Assembly (NCBI RefSeq): GCF_000613845.1
Contig: NZ_BAJT01000011.1
Location: forward strand, 1 to 64,000
Reading direction: 5' to 3'
Length of the DNA: 64,000 nucleotides
Source: Asaia astilbis JCM 15831
Lineage (GTDB): Bacteria; Pseudomonadota; Alphaproteobacteria; Acetobacterales; Acetobacteraceae
How positions within the stretch are numbered: position 1 is the stretch's first letter; each line of letters opens with the position of its first letter. Shown piece after piece: positions 36,464 to 46,907 of this stretch. Both the position numbers and the translations under genes were made by a program. The notes below the pieces were generated by a model, which saw nothing but the letters and a program-made list of their open reading frames with translations, was not told the origin of the DNA and ran no database searches.

Positions 36464-37161
36464 ATCACCTTCTTCATCGGGAGCAGCCCCTCGTCGAGCA
36501 GCCTGAATCGCTGCGTCCCTTCCGCATTATATCCGCGCCACATATCCGGCTCGCGCGAGAACCAGATCACACCACAGCCTCGCTCACGCGCTGCCGTAAG
36601 CTCAGCAAGAAAAGCGGTCATCATATCGGCGGTATCCTGTTCCACAGGGTCCTCGAGCAGGAGCAAGCGGGGCTCTCCCATGAAAGCGCGTACACAGGCA
36701 GCCTTGGCCCGATCGGCTGTGCTGAGCCGGCTCGGAGGCAGGCTCGGGAGCCCCGGCAACCCGAAACGACGCGACAGGGCAATGGCTTCGTCGACAAGGT
36801 CCTGAGTCGGCGTGCGGGTATGGTGCAGCTGCTGCAGGAGAATATTGAGATCGGCTCCGAAGAGATCGATCCAGGCTCCTTGCTGCATCACCCGTCCGAT
36901 CCTGCCCCGTAACGCCCAGGCCCGTCTTTCGGCGAGAGCCTGCCAATCGAGCCCGAGACAGAGAGCCTGCCCTGAAGCCAAGGGCGTCAGGCCGGAGCAG
37001 AGATCAGCAAAGCGCGAAGCGCGTCGTGGATCCCGACAGGCAATCAACATGCAATCGCCCGGCATCAGACGCAGCGAATAAGGAATGGCTGTCAGGCCGC
37101 TTTCACCGAAAAACGGTTGGGCCTCGCGGAGTTCCAGAACGGCAGAGAGATCGTCGTTCAT
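36460..37161 (-). CDS. MlaF-position ABC ATPase with degenerate P-loop
   Basis: A 233-residue protein in the place of the ABC ATPase of an MCE transporter. A Walker B is clear (RLLLLEDPVEQD near residue 175) preceded by a signature-like LSTADRAKA and a Q-loop-like GRVMQQGAW. However, where GxxGxGKS/T should be it reads CRDPRRAS, lacking both glycines and the lysine. The DNA frame is continuous on both sides, so this is not a frameshift. It may not hydrolyse ATP, may pair with an intact ATPase encoded elsewhere, or may have a structural role. It overlaps MlaE and MlaD genes by ATGA. Confidence 0.7.
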   Translation of the reverse strand: MNDDLSAVLELREAQPFFGESGLTAIPYSLRLMPGDCMLIACRDPRRASRFADLCSGLTPLASGQALCLGLDWQALAERRAWALRGRIGRVMQQGAWIDLFGADLNILLQQLHHTRTPTQDLVDEAIALSRRFGLPGLPSLPPSRLSTADRAKAACVRAFMGEPRLLLLEDPVEQDTADMMTAFLAELTAARERGCGVIWFSREPDMWRGYNAEGTQRFRLLDEGLLPMKKVM

Positions 37162-37964
37162 GCGACAGTCACCCCGAGAATAACATTGACGACCATGATG
37201 ACGAGAATGCCGCGCGCAAACCCGCGTGGAAGCAGCGTCGCCAAGGTGTCCGACCGCGTGGCGTCGAGCGCTGTGAGCTGGGTCGCAAGGCTGAGAAGGA
37301 AACCGCTGATAATCAGTTTGAGAGGAATACCGAGATAATCGATCGGGCGCATGGCACCGACGATATTATAGAGGAAAGTCCAGAGCGGCATCGTCAGGAT
37401 GGAGTTGAAACGACACACGCCATAACCGACTGACAGCGCGATCACGCTGAACACGACGCCGAGCGTGAACGAACTCAGCATCATGGCGAGCGTCCGCGGC
37501 ACGACGAGGGTCATGAAGGGGTCGATCCCCTGAGCCTGAAGCGCCCGCAATTCTCCCCCAATGGTGAGCTGCCCGATCTGTGTCAGGCTCAACATCGCGC
37601 TTCTGCCCAGCAAAATAACGCCCACCAGCACAGGCGCAATCTCGCGCACCAGAACGGTCGCGAGCAGCGAGTCAGTGGTGTCCGCCATCCCCGCAATGCC
37701 AAGCCAGTAAATTGCCTGAGCCACGATTCCGAACCCTGTCAGGGCCGCGGTGAACAGGGTGCTGAACAATCCCCCACCGGCAGCCTGACGAAGGGTCGTC
37801 TTGAACTCGTGCAAAACGGTCCGCCGCCAGGATGTCGGACGACACGCCTCGCTGACGACGCCCCAGCTTGCGCCGATCAGCATCAAAGGAAAGCGGACCT
37901 GCCGTCTCGTTAGCCCGCCCAGACCACCGAGGAAGCGCCGGTATAAAGGAAGATCGTCGCTCAC
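37158..37964 (-). CDS. mlaE: MlaE-type ABC permease
   Basis: A 268-residue inner-membrane permease with about six helices. It shows the MlaE features ALTGFGIVAQAIYWLGI, VREIAPVLVGVILLGRSA, and the coupling segment GELRALQAQGIDPFMTLVVPR. It moves lipids between the inner membrane and the MCE protein. The start is GTG 37964, overlapping the stop of the upstream sensor gene (GTGA), and its stop overlaps the ATPase-like start (ATGA). Confidence 0.88.
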   Translation of the reverse strand: MSDDLPLYRRFLGGLGGLTRRQVRFPLMLIGASWGVVSEACRPTSWRRTVLHEFKTTLRQAAGGGLFSTLFTAALTGFGIVAQAIYWLGIAGMADTTDSLLATVLVREIAPVLVGVILLGRSAMLSLTQIGQLTIGGELRALQAQGIDPFMTLVVPRTLAMMLSSFTLGVVFSVIALSVGYGVCRFNSILTMPLWTFLYNIVGAMRPIDYLGIPLKLIISGFLLSLATQLTALDATRSDTLATLLPRGFARGILVIMVVNVILGVTVA

Positions 37965-40267
37965 CGCCGGGCCGCCAGCACATAGGTGTTCGTGATCCCA
38001 AGAGCCGGGAGGAAGAACATTCCGCGCGGTCTGAAGAGATAATAGTCGCGCAACAGGGCCCAGGCGGACTCAGACACCTGTATCGTGCCGGAATCCGGTG
38101 CGCTGATCGCGAGCAGTTCGGACGTCTGCGCCGCCTCACCCCAGACATTGAACACGCCAGGATCATCACCCAGAACCGCCCCGAAGGCACGGCCGACATC
38201 GAGACCAATTCTGAAGCTCGGCGTCAGATCCGCATCGGCGAGCGTAATCAGCGCGAGCTCACGCAAGGCCAGCACGGCATCGGCCACATGGCGCGCGGCC
38301 TCGCGATCCGGCCGCTGGGAGCAGCCTCCAATCAGCACAAGTCTGTTCCCCAGGATCTGCGCGGAAAAAAGCGTTTCGCGCTGAATGACTTCCTGAAATT
38401 TCTGCATCAGATCCTGCACCACAGGAATCAGATCCACTTCAGAATGAGACGTGGTGTCCTGAAAAAGGATCGTGGCAATCGGCACCATGCCATATTCGCC
38501 TGCAACAAGCGCATTGGTGGCGTCCTGTCCCGGAGCCGCGATAAATCCTTCGCTGAGCCTCGTTGCAATGGCCGAGGCTTCGTCTCGGAACGCCTCTTGC
38601 GGTTTTTTCGACCTTGTCTCGTCCGTGCGCATTGCCGCAAAGCGGATGGCGGCAATTTCAGCGACGATAGCGATGATATGCGACACAGCATGAGGTCTCA
38701 CCGCGTCTTCGAGCACCACCATCCCGATCACCACGCCTCGCGCGAGGATCGGTTGGATATAGACGGATTTCGATCCGATTTGCGTCATGACCATACGCTG
38801 GAAGGTCCTGAGTCCTTCCTGAGAGGCGGCGTGATCGCTTTCGATCACATCACCTTCCATCAGCAACGCGAAGAAATTTCTCAGATCGTCATGGGATAAT
38901 TCCATCCCGGCACTGTGTGCATCGCTAGAGCGGTCATAACTGTCCTCGCAGAGAAGCCGTTCGTCTTCACCGACCGAACGCCACAAGCCGACACGTCTTG
39001 CCTTGGCAAGCTCAGCGAGACGTTGCGTGAGCAAAGGCGCGTCCTGCGCAGGGTTGAGCAGATTGGGAGTACCAGCCAGCGCATTGAGAGCCTGACTTTC
39101 GGCCTTGACCTGTGCCCGCTCGAATCCGATCTGCCTCTGTAACCGCTCTGTCCTGCGATTCTGGCGCACCAAAAAGCCCGCAAGCAAGGCGGCGAGCACA
39201 ACGATCACCAGAGAGAAAAGCAGGCCCTGGCGCCCGGCAGCCGCCGCAAATGCGGCGAAATCGTCTTCGGGCGCATTAAGCATCAAAATCCAGCCGGGGC
39301 GCGTGCGGTTCAGCGAGGCTGTGATGGCGACATATTTCTTGTCACGTGCGTCGATGAGACGAACACCGGCACCGTAGATGTGAAACAGCGAAAGCGCTCT
39401 GGTGAAAACCGGCTGCGTCTTCGGGTCCAGAAGCATCTTGTCGAACTGCCAGTCGGCCTTTCTCGCAACGTCGAGCAGATGACTACCCGCCACCAGCCGA
39501 CCCTGCTTATCGACCACAACAGCCAACCCGCTTTTGCCGATTTTGATGGCCTGCAAAAAATCGGTGAGGCGATTGAGCGAGATATTGATCGCAAACACCG
39601 CCTGATGTCCGTCCGATGTGTGGAGCATGCTCGCCGCTGTCACGATCAGCTGCTCGGTGGTGGCGGTCGGATAGGGGTCGGACCAGTTCAGATCCGGATG
39701 CTCGAACGCGCCCTTGTACCAGGCACGCTTTCTGGGATCGTAGTTTTTTGCAGGGGTATCGGTTGTACGAACGAGCTTGCCGCTTTTGTCGTAATACCAA
39801 TGACGAAAGACATTCTGGTCGCGCTGCAAATGGACCCATTCCATCCCGTCCGAGATGTTTTCGGGCGCGCGGTCAATGAACCAGAAAGATCCCCGATCGT
39901 CAGCGAGATAGAAACTCTCGACCTGCGTCACGTTACGCAGCATTGATGCCCCATAGGCCAAGAAGACTTCAGGAGGCGCATCGGTCACGGGATCGGCCAG
40001 AAGATCGCGCGCGACGACCGCCGTGGCTGAAGCCGGCGCAAGATAGTCTGTCACCTGCTGCGTCAGGTTTTTCTGTTGTTCCCGCAGAAGATCCTGAGAA
40101 AGCGCGATCACACCGCTACGTGTGGTCCGGTAGGAGTGCAGCGTGATGATGACGATGACAATGATGACAAGCACGACACCAAGAATGGGGCCGAAAAGCT
40201 CGATCAACCGACGCTTTCTCGTCTCTGCTTCAGGGTCCGCCGGATCGATAATCTCGGAAACAGACAA
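37961..40267 (-). CDS. dCache-GAF protein with degenerate class III cyclase domain
   Basis: A 768-residue membrane sensor that opens the MCE operon. Two helices (near residues 28-46 and 345-368) bracket a large periplasmic dCache domain with YDPRKRAWYKGAF and WSDPYPTATTEQ. A GAF-like region follows, then a C-terminal class III nucleotidyl cyclase-like domain. There ATILFQDTTS keeps the first metal aspartate. The second site reads LGNRLVLIGG with Asn for Asp, and the usual NxxxR reads AQTSELL, so the catalytic Asn and Arg are absent. Catalysis is doubtful; it may act as a regulatory pseudo-cyclase. Coupling to mlaE by GTGA suggests it links an external signal to lipid transport. Confidence 0.72.
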   Translation of the reverse strand: MSVSEIIDPADPEAETRKRRLIELFGPILGVVLVIIVIVIITLHSYRTTRSGVIALSQDLLREQQKNLTQQVTDYLAPASATAVVARDLLADPVTDAPPEVFLAYGASMLRNVTQVESFYLADDRGSFWFIDRAPENISDGMEWVHLQRDQNVFRHWYYDKSGKLVRTTDTPAKNYDPRKRAWYKGAFEHPDLNWSDPYPTATTEQLIVTAASMLHTSDGHQAVFAINISLNRLTDFLQAIKIGKSGLAVVVDKQGRLVAGSHLLDVARKADWQFDKMLLDPKTQPVFTRALSLFHIYGAGVRLIDARDKKYVAITASLNRTRPGWILMLNAPEDDFAAFAAAAGRQGLLFSLVIVVLAALLAGFLVRQNRRTERLQRQIGFERAQVKAESQALNALAGTPNLLNPAQDAPLLTQRLAELAKARRVGLWRSVGEDERLLCEDSYDRSSDAHSAGMELSHDDLRNFFALLMEGDVIESDHAASQEGLRTFQRMVMTQIGSKSVYIQPILARGVVIGMVVLEDAVRPHAVSHIIAIVAEIAAIRFAAMRTDETRSKKPQEAFRDEASAIATRLSEGFIAAPGQDATNALVAGEYGMVPIATILFQDTTSHSEVDLIPVVQDLMQKFQEVIQRETLFSAQILGNRLVLIGGCSQRPDREAARHVADAVLALRELALITLADADLTPSFRIGLDVGRAFGAVLGDDPGVFNVWGEAAQTSELLAISAPDSGTIQVSESAWALLRDYYLFRPRGMFFLPALGITNTYVLAARR

Positions 40268-40424
40268 AAATCACGCCCCCCAGGATGTCCCCTCCCGAGG
40301 GGAATAACTTGTGTTGACCAGATAACGCGCCAAAATCGTTCACGTCGCTCGAATATATTCTCTCTTGTTTCCCGAGCCCGCAACCCGCATCTCCTTTCAA
40401 TACTGTCCGAATTGGAGAACGATA

Positions 40425-41222
40425 ATGGCAAGAGCGTGGCTCACAGACCGCACGGTCCTCCGTGCAAGCGGGCAGGACAGGGTCACTTTCTTACAGGGTC
40501 TTGTATCCAACGATGTCGCCGCAGCATCACCCGACAGGCTGGTCTGGGCGGGTTTTCTGACGCCGCAGGGACGCTATCTGTCGGATTTCTTTATCCGGCA
40601 TGACGCTGACAGCCTTCTTCTGGATGTGCCCGCAGAGCATGCCGATTTTCTTCGGACCCGGCTCTCCCGGTTCCGTCTGAGGGCGGATGTACAGATCGAA
40701 GCGACAGATCTCACGGTGGAAGCGCTTTGGGACGGTGAGACAGTGCCGGACGCCCTCCCCGACCCTCGGCTCGAAGAAGCGGGACTACGCCGCCTCGTGC
40801 CGCGCCCTTCCGTCACGCCTGAACCCTCGATCGAGTCCTATCACGCTCATCGCATCGGGCTGGGTCTGCCCGACCCCAGCGACTGCGAAAGCGAAAAGAC
40901 GTTGTTGATCGAAGCCAATTTCGACTGGCTGAACGGCATTTCTTTTCAGAAGGGCTGCTATATGGGGCAGGAACTGACAGCCCGCACCCATTATCGTGGG
41001 CTGGTCAAAAAACGCCTCGTGCCCGTTCGTGGCGATGCTGGATTACCACCCTCGGGGACGATCCTGAAAATAGACGGGCGCGACATCGGACAGATGTGCA
41101 GCAGCGCGGGCACCCGGGGGCTCGCCTTTCTTCGCCGCGAGGTCTGGTCAACGACAATCTCTCACGAAGAGCTGACCCTCACTCCCCTTCTCCCCGACTG
41201 GTTCAGAGACGAGACATCATGA
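40425..41222 (+). CDS. ygfZ: YgfZ/GcvT-fold folate-binding protein
   Basis: A 265-residue protein of the aminomethyltransferase-like YgfZ family, which uses tetrahydrofolate in maturation of Fe-S enzymes. It has GQDRVTFLQGLVSNDV near residue 16 and the signature KGCYMGQELTAR near 190. Start ATG 40425 has GGAGAA upstream. Its stop overlaps hisI (ATGA). It is divergent from the dCache sensor gene. Confidence 0.88.
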   Translation: MARAWLTDRTVLRASGQDRVTFLQGLVSNDVAAASPDRLVWAGFLTPQGRYLSDFFIRHDADSLLLDVPAEHADFLRTRLSRFRLRADVQIEATDLTVEALWDGETVPDALPDPRLEEAGLRRLVPRPSVTPEPSIESYHAHRIGLGLPDPSDCESEKTLLIEANFDWLNGISFQKGCYMGQELTARTHYRGLVKKRLVPVRGDAGLPPSGTILKIDGRDIGQMCSSAGTRGLAFLRREVWSTTISHEELTLTPLLPDWFRDETS

Positions 41223-41641
41223 GCTACCTTCCCCCCGATCGCGAGACCATCGAAAAGCTTCTCGATACGGTCCATTTCAATGAGAGCGGCCTGATCACAG
41301 CCATGGCACAGGCTGCCGAAGCGCCTCATGACCTGCTGATGCTGGCCTGGATGAATCGCGAGGCACTCGCAGAAACCCTGACAACCGGTCGGGTCTGCTA
41401 TTTTTCACGCAGCCGCAATCAGCTGTGGCGCAAGGGGGAGAGCTCAGGTCAGACGCAGGCTCTCGTTTCCGCTCGGCTGGACTGTGACCGCGACGCCGTG
41501 CTGCTGCTCGTCCATCAGGAGGGCGTTGCCTGCCATACGGGACGCCGCAGCTGCTTCTATCATGAGATAACCCCACAGGGATTGCGCGACACGACAGCCC
41601 CGGAGATCCCGGCTGACCAGCTTTATGGCACCCAACCCTGA
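41219..41641 (+). CDS. hisI: Phosphoribosyl-AMP cyclohydrolase
   Basis: Third step of histidine synthesis, 140 residues. It carries the PRA-CH signature MLAWMNREAL, YFSRSRNQLWRKGE, the metal-binding DCDRDAVLLLV, and CHTGRRSCFY. No fused HisE domain. The start at 41219 overlaps the ygfZ stop by ATGA. Other his genes are absent from the window. Confidence 0.93.
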   Translation: MSYLPPDRETIEKLLDTVHFNESGLITAMAQAAEAPHDLLMLAWMNREALAETLTTGRVCYFSRSRNQLWRKGESSGQTQALVSARLDCDRDAVLLLVHQEGVACHTGRRSCFYHEITPQGLRDTTAPEIPADQLYGTQP

Positions 41642-41664
41642 ACGGGCGTCCTTTTCTGCCTGAA

Positions 41665-42870
41665 TCAGGTTTGGGTTTTCGGGCCTGACGTTTTCTCGTC
41701 GAGAATACGCAGCACGGCCTCTGCTGCGGCGTCAGAAGGCGTGCCGTTATGGGCGTCTGACGCTGCGGGCTTCAGCTGCGCCATGATGAGATCGAACTCA
41801 GCCCTCTGGGCCTGACAAAGATCAGAATCCGTCAACAAGGCATAGGCAGACTGGGCAAGCTGCTCGGGCGTGCATCGTTCCTGAAGTAATTCAGGCACGA
41901 CTTCGCGCCCGGCGAGCAGATTGACCATGGCGACGTATTTCACCTTGATCATCCGACGCGCCATGAACGCCGTGACCGGATTGACCCGATAGGCAACCGC
42001 CATCGGAACCCGCGCCAGAGCCAGTTCGAGAGTCGATGTTCCCGACTTGGTCAAAGCCGCCCCAGCTGCGGCAAAGGCATCATGCTTGTCATGAAGCTCT
42101 GTCACAATGATCGGCTTGACCGGCCATTTTGCGACCGCAGCCCGCACGGTCTGCGCGACCAGCGGCGACAGAGGGAGAACCGGACAGATATCGGGCAAAC
42201 GTTTTTTGAGGAGGCTCAGCATCTTGCCATAGACCGGCAACAGGCGGGGCACCTCGGATCGACGGCTCCCGGGCATCAGGATCAGGATCGGAGCCTCGTC
42301 ACTCAGCCCATGACGCAGGCGAAAACGCTTTGCGTCACCTTGATCGGCACCCGACTGCAAAACCGGATGGCCGACGAAATCGACTGCCACCCCCCGCTTG
42401 GCAAACCACTCAACCTCAAAAGGCAACAAGCAAAGCAGTCTGTCCCACAGTTCGGGAAACGTATGAACGCGCTTCTCGTGCCAGGCCCAGACTTGAGGGC
42501 CGACATAATGGATTTTCGGGACGTTCTGGTCGCGCAGTCGCTTGAGAAAACGCAACGCAAAGCCCGGAGAGTCGATTGTCACAATCAGATCCGGCTGGCG
42601 CAGAACCACATCATTGATCGCTTCATTGAGCCGTTGGGAAAGCTGACGGATGCGTGGAAGCACCTCGACCAGCCCCATCACGGCAAGGTCGCTCATCGGA
42701 AACAGGCTGGTCAGGCCCAGCGCCTCCATGCGTGGTCCGCCAATTCCGACAAAAATCAGATGCGGATCGCGCGCATAGAGCGCCTGCATGAGATGCGCAC
42801 CGAGCACATCACCGCTGGCCTCACCTGCGAGAAGCCAGATGACACGAGGGGTGATGGCTGAGTGGGGCAT
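41665..42870 (-). CDS. lpxB: Lipid-A-disaccharide synthase
   Basis: Condenses UDP-2,3-diacylglucosamine with lipid X in lipid A synthesis, 401 residues. It has LLAGEASGDVLGAHLM at the N-terminus, GIGGPRMEALGL, YVGPQVWAWHEKRV and LPFEVEWFAKRGV, then KSGTSTLELAL near residue 270. Full length, frame intact. It starts six bases after the pheT stop. Presence of lpxB shows the organism also makes normal lipid A, which matters for reading the LptFG-like genes at 8-10 kb. Confidence 0.95.
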   Translation of the reverse strand: MPHSAITPRVIWLLAGEASGDVLGAHLMQALYARDPHLIFVGIGGPRMEALGLTSLFPMSDLAVMGLVEVLPRIRQLSQRLNEAINDVVLRQPDLIVTIDSPGFALRFLKRLRDQNVPKIHYVGPQVWAWHEKRVHTFPELWDRLLCLLPFEVEWFAKRGVAVDFVGHPVLQSGADQGDAKRFRLRHGLSDEAPILILMPGSRRSEVPRLLPVYGKMLSLLKKRLPDICPVLPLSPLVAQTVRAAVAKWPVKPIIVTELHDKHDAFAAAGAALTKSGTSTLELALARVPMAVAYRVNPVTAFMARRMIKVKYVAMVNLLAGREVVPELLQERCTPEQLAQSAYALLTDSDLCQAQRAEFDLIMAQLKPAASDAHNGTPSDAAAEAVLRILDEKTSGPKTQT

Positions 42871-42876
42871 GAAAAC

Positions 42877-45335
42877 TCAGCGTCTCAGCGTCGCGCCGGT
42901 TGCTTGCAACTGCCGCAATGATCTTTTCGGAGACGGCGTCGATCTCCTCATCGGTCAGGCTGGCCTTGATCGGCTGAAGCGTGACCTCGATCCCGAGAGA
43001 ACGATGCCCGGCTTCGAGCGATGCCCCTTCATAGACGTCGAACAACCGGACATCGCTGATCAGTGCCCGTTCCGCACCCCGAGCTGCCTTGAGCACAGCC
43101 TGGGCCTCGACTTGCGGCGCGACGATGAACGCAAAATCGCGACTGACCGGCTGGAAGGCGGAGAGCGTCGGCACCTGACGGCGCTTGACCTTGGGCAGAG
43201 GCACTGCGTCGAGACAGATTTCAAAAACGACCAGCGTGCCATCGATCCCCATGGCGCGGGTCACTTTCGGATGCAGCTCCCCAAAATAGCCGAGCACTGT
43301 CTTGGGTCCCTGACGGACGACACCAGATCGACCAGGATGGTAGTGACCCGGCGCATCCGCAGTGACGCTCAGTGCCTCAGCGGGCAGCTTCAGCACATCG
43401 AGAGCCGCCACAAGATCGGCCTTGGCATCCCAGAGCGACATCGCGCGTGCGCGCTCGCCCGGACGTCGAGGCGTCTCGCCCCCTCGCAGCCCTGCCAGAA
43501 CGAGCTTCTGACCGTCTGCATGGAAGGATGGCCCGATCTCAAACAATGCCGCGTCGGAAAGACCACGGGCGGCATTACGCTGCCAGGCACGTACCAGATT
43601 GATGAGCGGCGTCGGGCGCATCTGGTTCAGGTCGGACGCAATCGGATTCAACAAGCGCAGAGCTTCCGGCGCACCACCAAAGAGCGAGGCATCTTCATGC
43701 GAGACGAAGGAAAACCCGACTGTCTCGACGAGACCACGCAGCGCACAGAGGCGTCGCAGCTCCCCAAGTCTTTTTTGGGCCGGAGTCAACGCCGGGGCCG
43801 CAATAGCGGTCTTCTGAGGCAGCGCGACAGAAGGAATGGAGTCGAGCCCGTGGATGCGGAGTACTTCCTCGATCAGATCATTTTCATCTTCGATGGCCTG
43901 AACCGAAGCTGCCGCTTTCTGCGCCTGATCGGCATCGAGATGAGCGGCCTGATCGAGCAAAACCCCGGTCGCAATATCGTTGCGCCATGACGGCACTGCG
44001 AAACAGGCGCGGGTTTCGTCGGCTTCCTTCACCGCAAAGCCCAGATGCTCCAGGATACGGGTCGCCTCTTCCGAAGCGATCTGCGCGCCTCCAAGGCTGG
44101 AGAGACGCTCAAAGCGCAGCCAGGCATCCCGCTGCCAGGAAGGAATGGCACCCGCGCTCGTCACATCACTGGCCTCACCCCCACAAAGGGACAAAATGAG
44201 GCGGGTCGCCGCTTCGAGGCCCGACAGCACCAGCGCCGGATCGACACCGCGCTCGAAGCGCTGGCGCGCATCGGTATGGACGGCCAGACGACGCCCCGTC
44301 AGTGCGAGGCGTACCGGATCGAAAAGGGCCGCTTCGATAAAGACATCGCATGTCTCATCGGACACCCCGGTAGCCTCGCCGCCGATCAACCCGGCAAGAG
44401 ACTGCACCCCAGCCTTATCGACGATGACAAGGTCATCGGTTCCGAGAATAAGATCGCGCCCATCGAGCGCCCGAAACGTCTCACGCGCTGCACGGGTCAG
44501 CGAAAGCGTCGAACCGCTAATCTTTTCTGCGTCGAAGACATGGAGAGGGCGACCAAGATCGAAAGTCAGGAAATTGGTGATATCGACCAGCGCACTGATT
44601 GGCTTGAGGCCGATCGACTCCAGACGCTGACGCAGCCACTCAGGACTTGGTCCGTTCTTGACGCCCCGAACAAGACGCCCGGCAACGAACGGGCATGCCG
44701 CCTCGTACTGGATATCCCATGAAATCGGTGACGGGAATTTTCCCTCAACCGTATCGACCAGCCAAGGCTTCAGATGGCCGATTCCGGCTGCTGCCAGATC
44801 ACGGGCGATGCCACGGACGCTCAGCGCATCTCCGCGGTTGGGCGTGATCGAAATGTCGATGACCGGATCGTCGAGATGCGCATAATCGCTATAGGCCTGA
44901 CCGAGCACGACCGTCTCGGGCAGCTCTGCAATTCCGTCGGATTCGGCGCCGAGTCCCAGTTCGCGCAGGGAGCACAGCATGCCGCCGCTCTCCTGCCCTC
45001 TGATCTTTCCGGCCTTGATGGTAATATCGCTACCGGGAACATAGGTGCCGGGCGGCGCGAAAATGACATAGAGACCAGCGCGGGCGTTGGGCGCCCCGCA
45101 AACCACCTGCACTTTTTCATACCCGCCACCCGCAGCCACGACACAGACCTGCAAACGATCCGCATCAGGGTGGCGGTGTGCCTCGACGATTTTCGCAACG
45201 CGGAACCCCCGCAGTGTCCGCAGGATTTTCGACGCTCTCGACCTCAAGACCAATCGTATTGAGCGTGCTCACAATCTCATCGAGTGACACCGTGAAATCG
45301 AGATGCTCGCGCAGCCAGGACAGAGTGAATTTCAT
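42877..45335 (-). CDS. pheT: Phenylalanyl-tRNA synthetase beta chain (two frameshifts)
   Basis: About 820 residues. ATG 45335 has AAGGAG nine bases upstream and gives the usual [13 protein letters not shown]. The frame changes near 45215, where the protein passes from VESVENPAD to [19 protein letters not shown]; loss of an AC pair in GACACACTG would explain it. A second change near 42903 restores the normal family ending [10 protein letters not shown] and TGA 42877. Between them come the tRNA-binding domain, B5 domain, catalytic-like core and FDX-ACB domain intact. An essential gene, so the breaks are probably errors. Confidence 0.94.
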
Positions 45336-45339
45336 GGTC

Positions 45340-46409
45340 TCAGACTCCTTCTGCGAGGCTGGCGGAGGAGAGGGCGGAGAAGCCGTAATGGCGCAACCAT
45401 CTCAGATCGCTCTCATAGAAGGACCGTAGATCGGGAATGCCGTTCTTGAGCATCGTCAGACGCTCGACCCCCATGCCGAAAGCAAATCCCTGCCAGACGG
45501 CAGGATCGAGGCCGCAATTGGCGAGGACGCGCGGGTGAACCATCCCCGAGCCGAGCACTTCCAGCCAGTCCGTACCGCCACCGATTTCACCTGTCTGGCG
45601 CGACCAGCCGATATCGACCTCCATCGAAGGCTCGGTGAACGGGAAATAGGAGGCGCGAAACCGCACGGGCAGATCAGGCTTGTCGAAGAACACCCGCAGG
45701 AATTCAATCAGACAGCCTTTGAGATGCCCGAGTGTAATGCCCTTATCGATGACCAGCCTTCGCATTGATGAAACATCGGCGAATGGGTGGCATCATGATC
45801 GGCGCGATAGGTCCGACCCGGAGCGATCACGCGGATGGGAGGCTCTTCATTCAGCATGGTGCGAATCTGCACACCCGATGTCTGGGTGCGAAGCACACGT
45901 GCAGGCGAGTCTTCTTCCGCTGACGGCAGATAGAATGTGTCGTGTTCGGTACGGGCCGGGTGATGGTCGGGCGTGTTGAGCGCCGAGAAATTATGCCATT
46001 GCGACTCGATATCAGGGCCTTCGGCAACGCTGAAACCCATGGCACCGAAAATCGCCGTCATCTCTTCGATCGTCCGGCTGATCGGATGCACAAGACCGAA
46101 CGAGGTCGCTGGTGCCGGCATAGTCACATCGACCTGCTCAGACTTCAGACGCGCTTCCAGAGCGGCTTCTGCAATTTCCTGACCGCGTGTCTCGACGGCG
46201 CTGTTCAACGCATCGCGCAGACGATTCAGAGCCTGACCACGCTCCTTGCGCTCTTCCGGGCTCATCTTGCCCAGCTCCTTGAGCAGGCGCGTGAGACGAC
46301 CGGACTTGCCCAGCACGCCAACACGGATGGCGTCCCATGCAGCGTGATCCTGCGCTTGCGCCAACGCTTCGAGAGTTTCGCTTCTCAGCGTTTCAAGATC
46401 ATCGCCCAT
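45340..46409 (-). CDS. pheS: Phenylalanyl-tRNA synthetase alpha chain (one frameshift)
   Basis: Catalytic subunit charging tRNA-Phe. It has the coiled-coil N-terminus, [19 protein letters not shown] and [10 protein letters not shown]. After a one-base loss near 45757 (MFHQCEG to [14 protein letters not shown]) come [14 protein letters not shown] and [14 protein letters not shown], the class II motifs. Start MGDDLETLR at 46409 has GGGACAGG upstream; ATG 46424 is an alternative. pheT follows after four bases. Confidence 0.94.
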
Positions 46410-46448
46410 TATCGCCTGTCCCATCGTTCGTCCGGTACCGTTAAAAAA

Positions 46449-46485
46449 GAAAACGGGCCGTCCTGATACAGGACGACCCGTTTTC
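46449..46485 (-). terminator. Rho-independent terminator between rplT and pheS
   Basis: Two 17-base arms (46449-46465 and 46469-46485) pair with one mismatch over an ATA loop. On the minus strand the hairpin is followed by six T (46443-46448). It ends the rpmI-rplT transcript or attenuates readthrough into pheST. Confidence 0.87.
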
Positions 46486-46508
46486 TATCAAATCCGAAAA
46501 GGGACAGA

Positions 46509-46895
46509 TCAGGCCTGAGCCGTCTGCTCCTGAGCGGGCAGATCGAGAGCCATCTGCGCCAGCTTCACGATTTCGGCGAAGGTGGCTGCGTCATCGAATG
46601 CGATGGCGGCCAGAACCTTACGATCGATTTCGATACCAGCCTTGGCAAGTCCGTTGATGAACTTGCTGTAGGTCAGACCCTGCTCACGAACCGCAGCGTT
46701 GATACGCTGGATCCAGAGTGCGCGGAAATCGCGCTTCTTGTTGCGACGGTCGCGATAGGCATAACGAAGAGCCTTCTCGACGCGCTCAAGAGCAATACGG
46801 TAGTTCGTGGAAGACCGGCCGCGGTAACCCTTGGCAAGATCCAGAACCTTCTTATGACGGGCGTGCGTCGTTACGCCGCGCTTAACACGTGCCAT
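46509..46895 (-). CDS. rplT: 50S ribosomal protein L20
   Basis: 128 residues, starting [18 protein letters not shown], with [13 protein letters not shown] and [18 protein letters not shown], typical of bacterial L20. The C-terminus has a short acidic, glutamine-rich tail. It follows rpmI by 12 bases and precedes a terminator and pheST. Confidence 0.97.
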   Translation of the reverse strand: MARVKRGVTTHARHKKVLDLAKGYRGRSSTNYRIALERVEKALRYAYRDRRNKKRDFRALWIQRINAAVREQGLTYSKFINGLAKAGIEIDRKVLAAIAFDDAATFAEIVKLAQMALDLPAQEQTAQA

Positions 46896-46907
46896 TTATC
46901 TTGCTCC

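Noticed and set aside
42788-43990. 400-codon plus-strand frame opposite lpxB and pheT
   Set aside because: It covers the ends of two confirmed genes and shows no motif.
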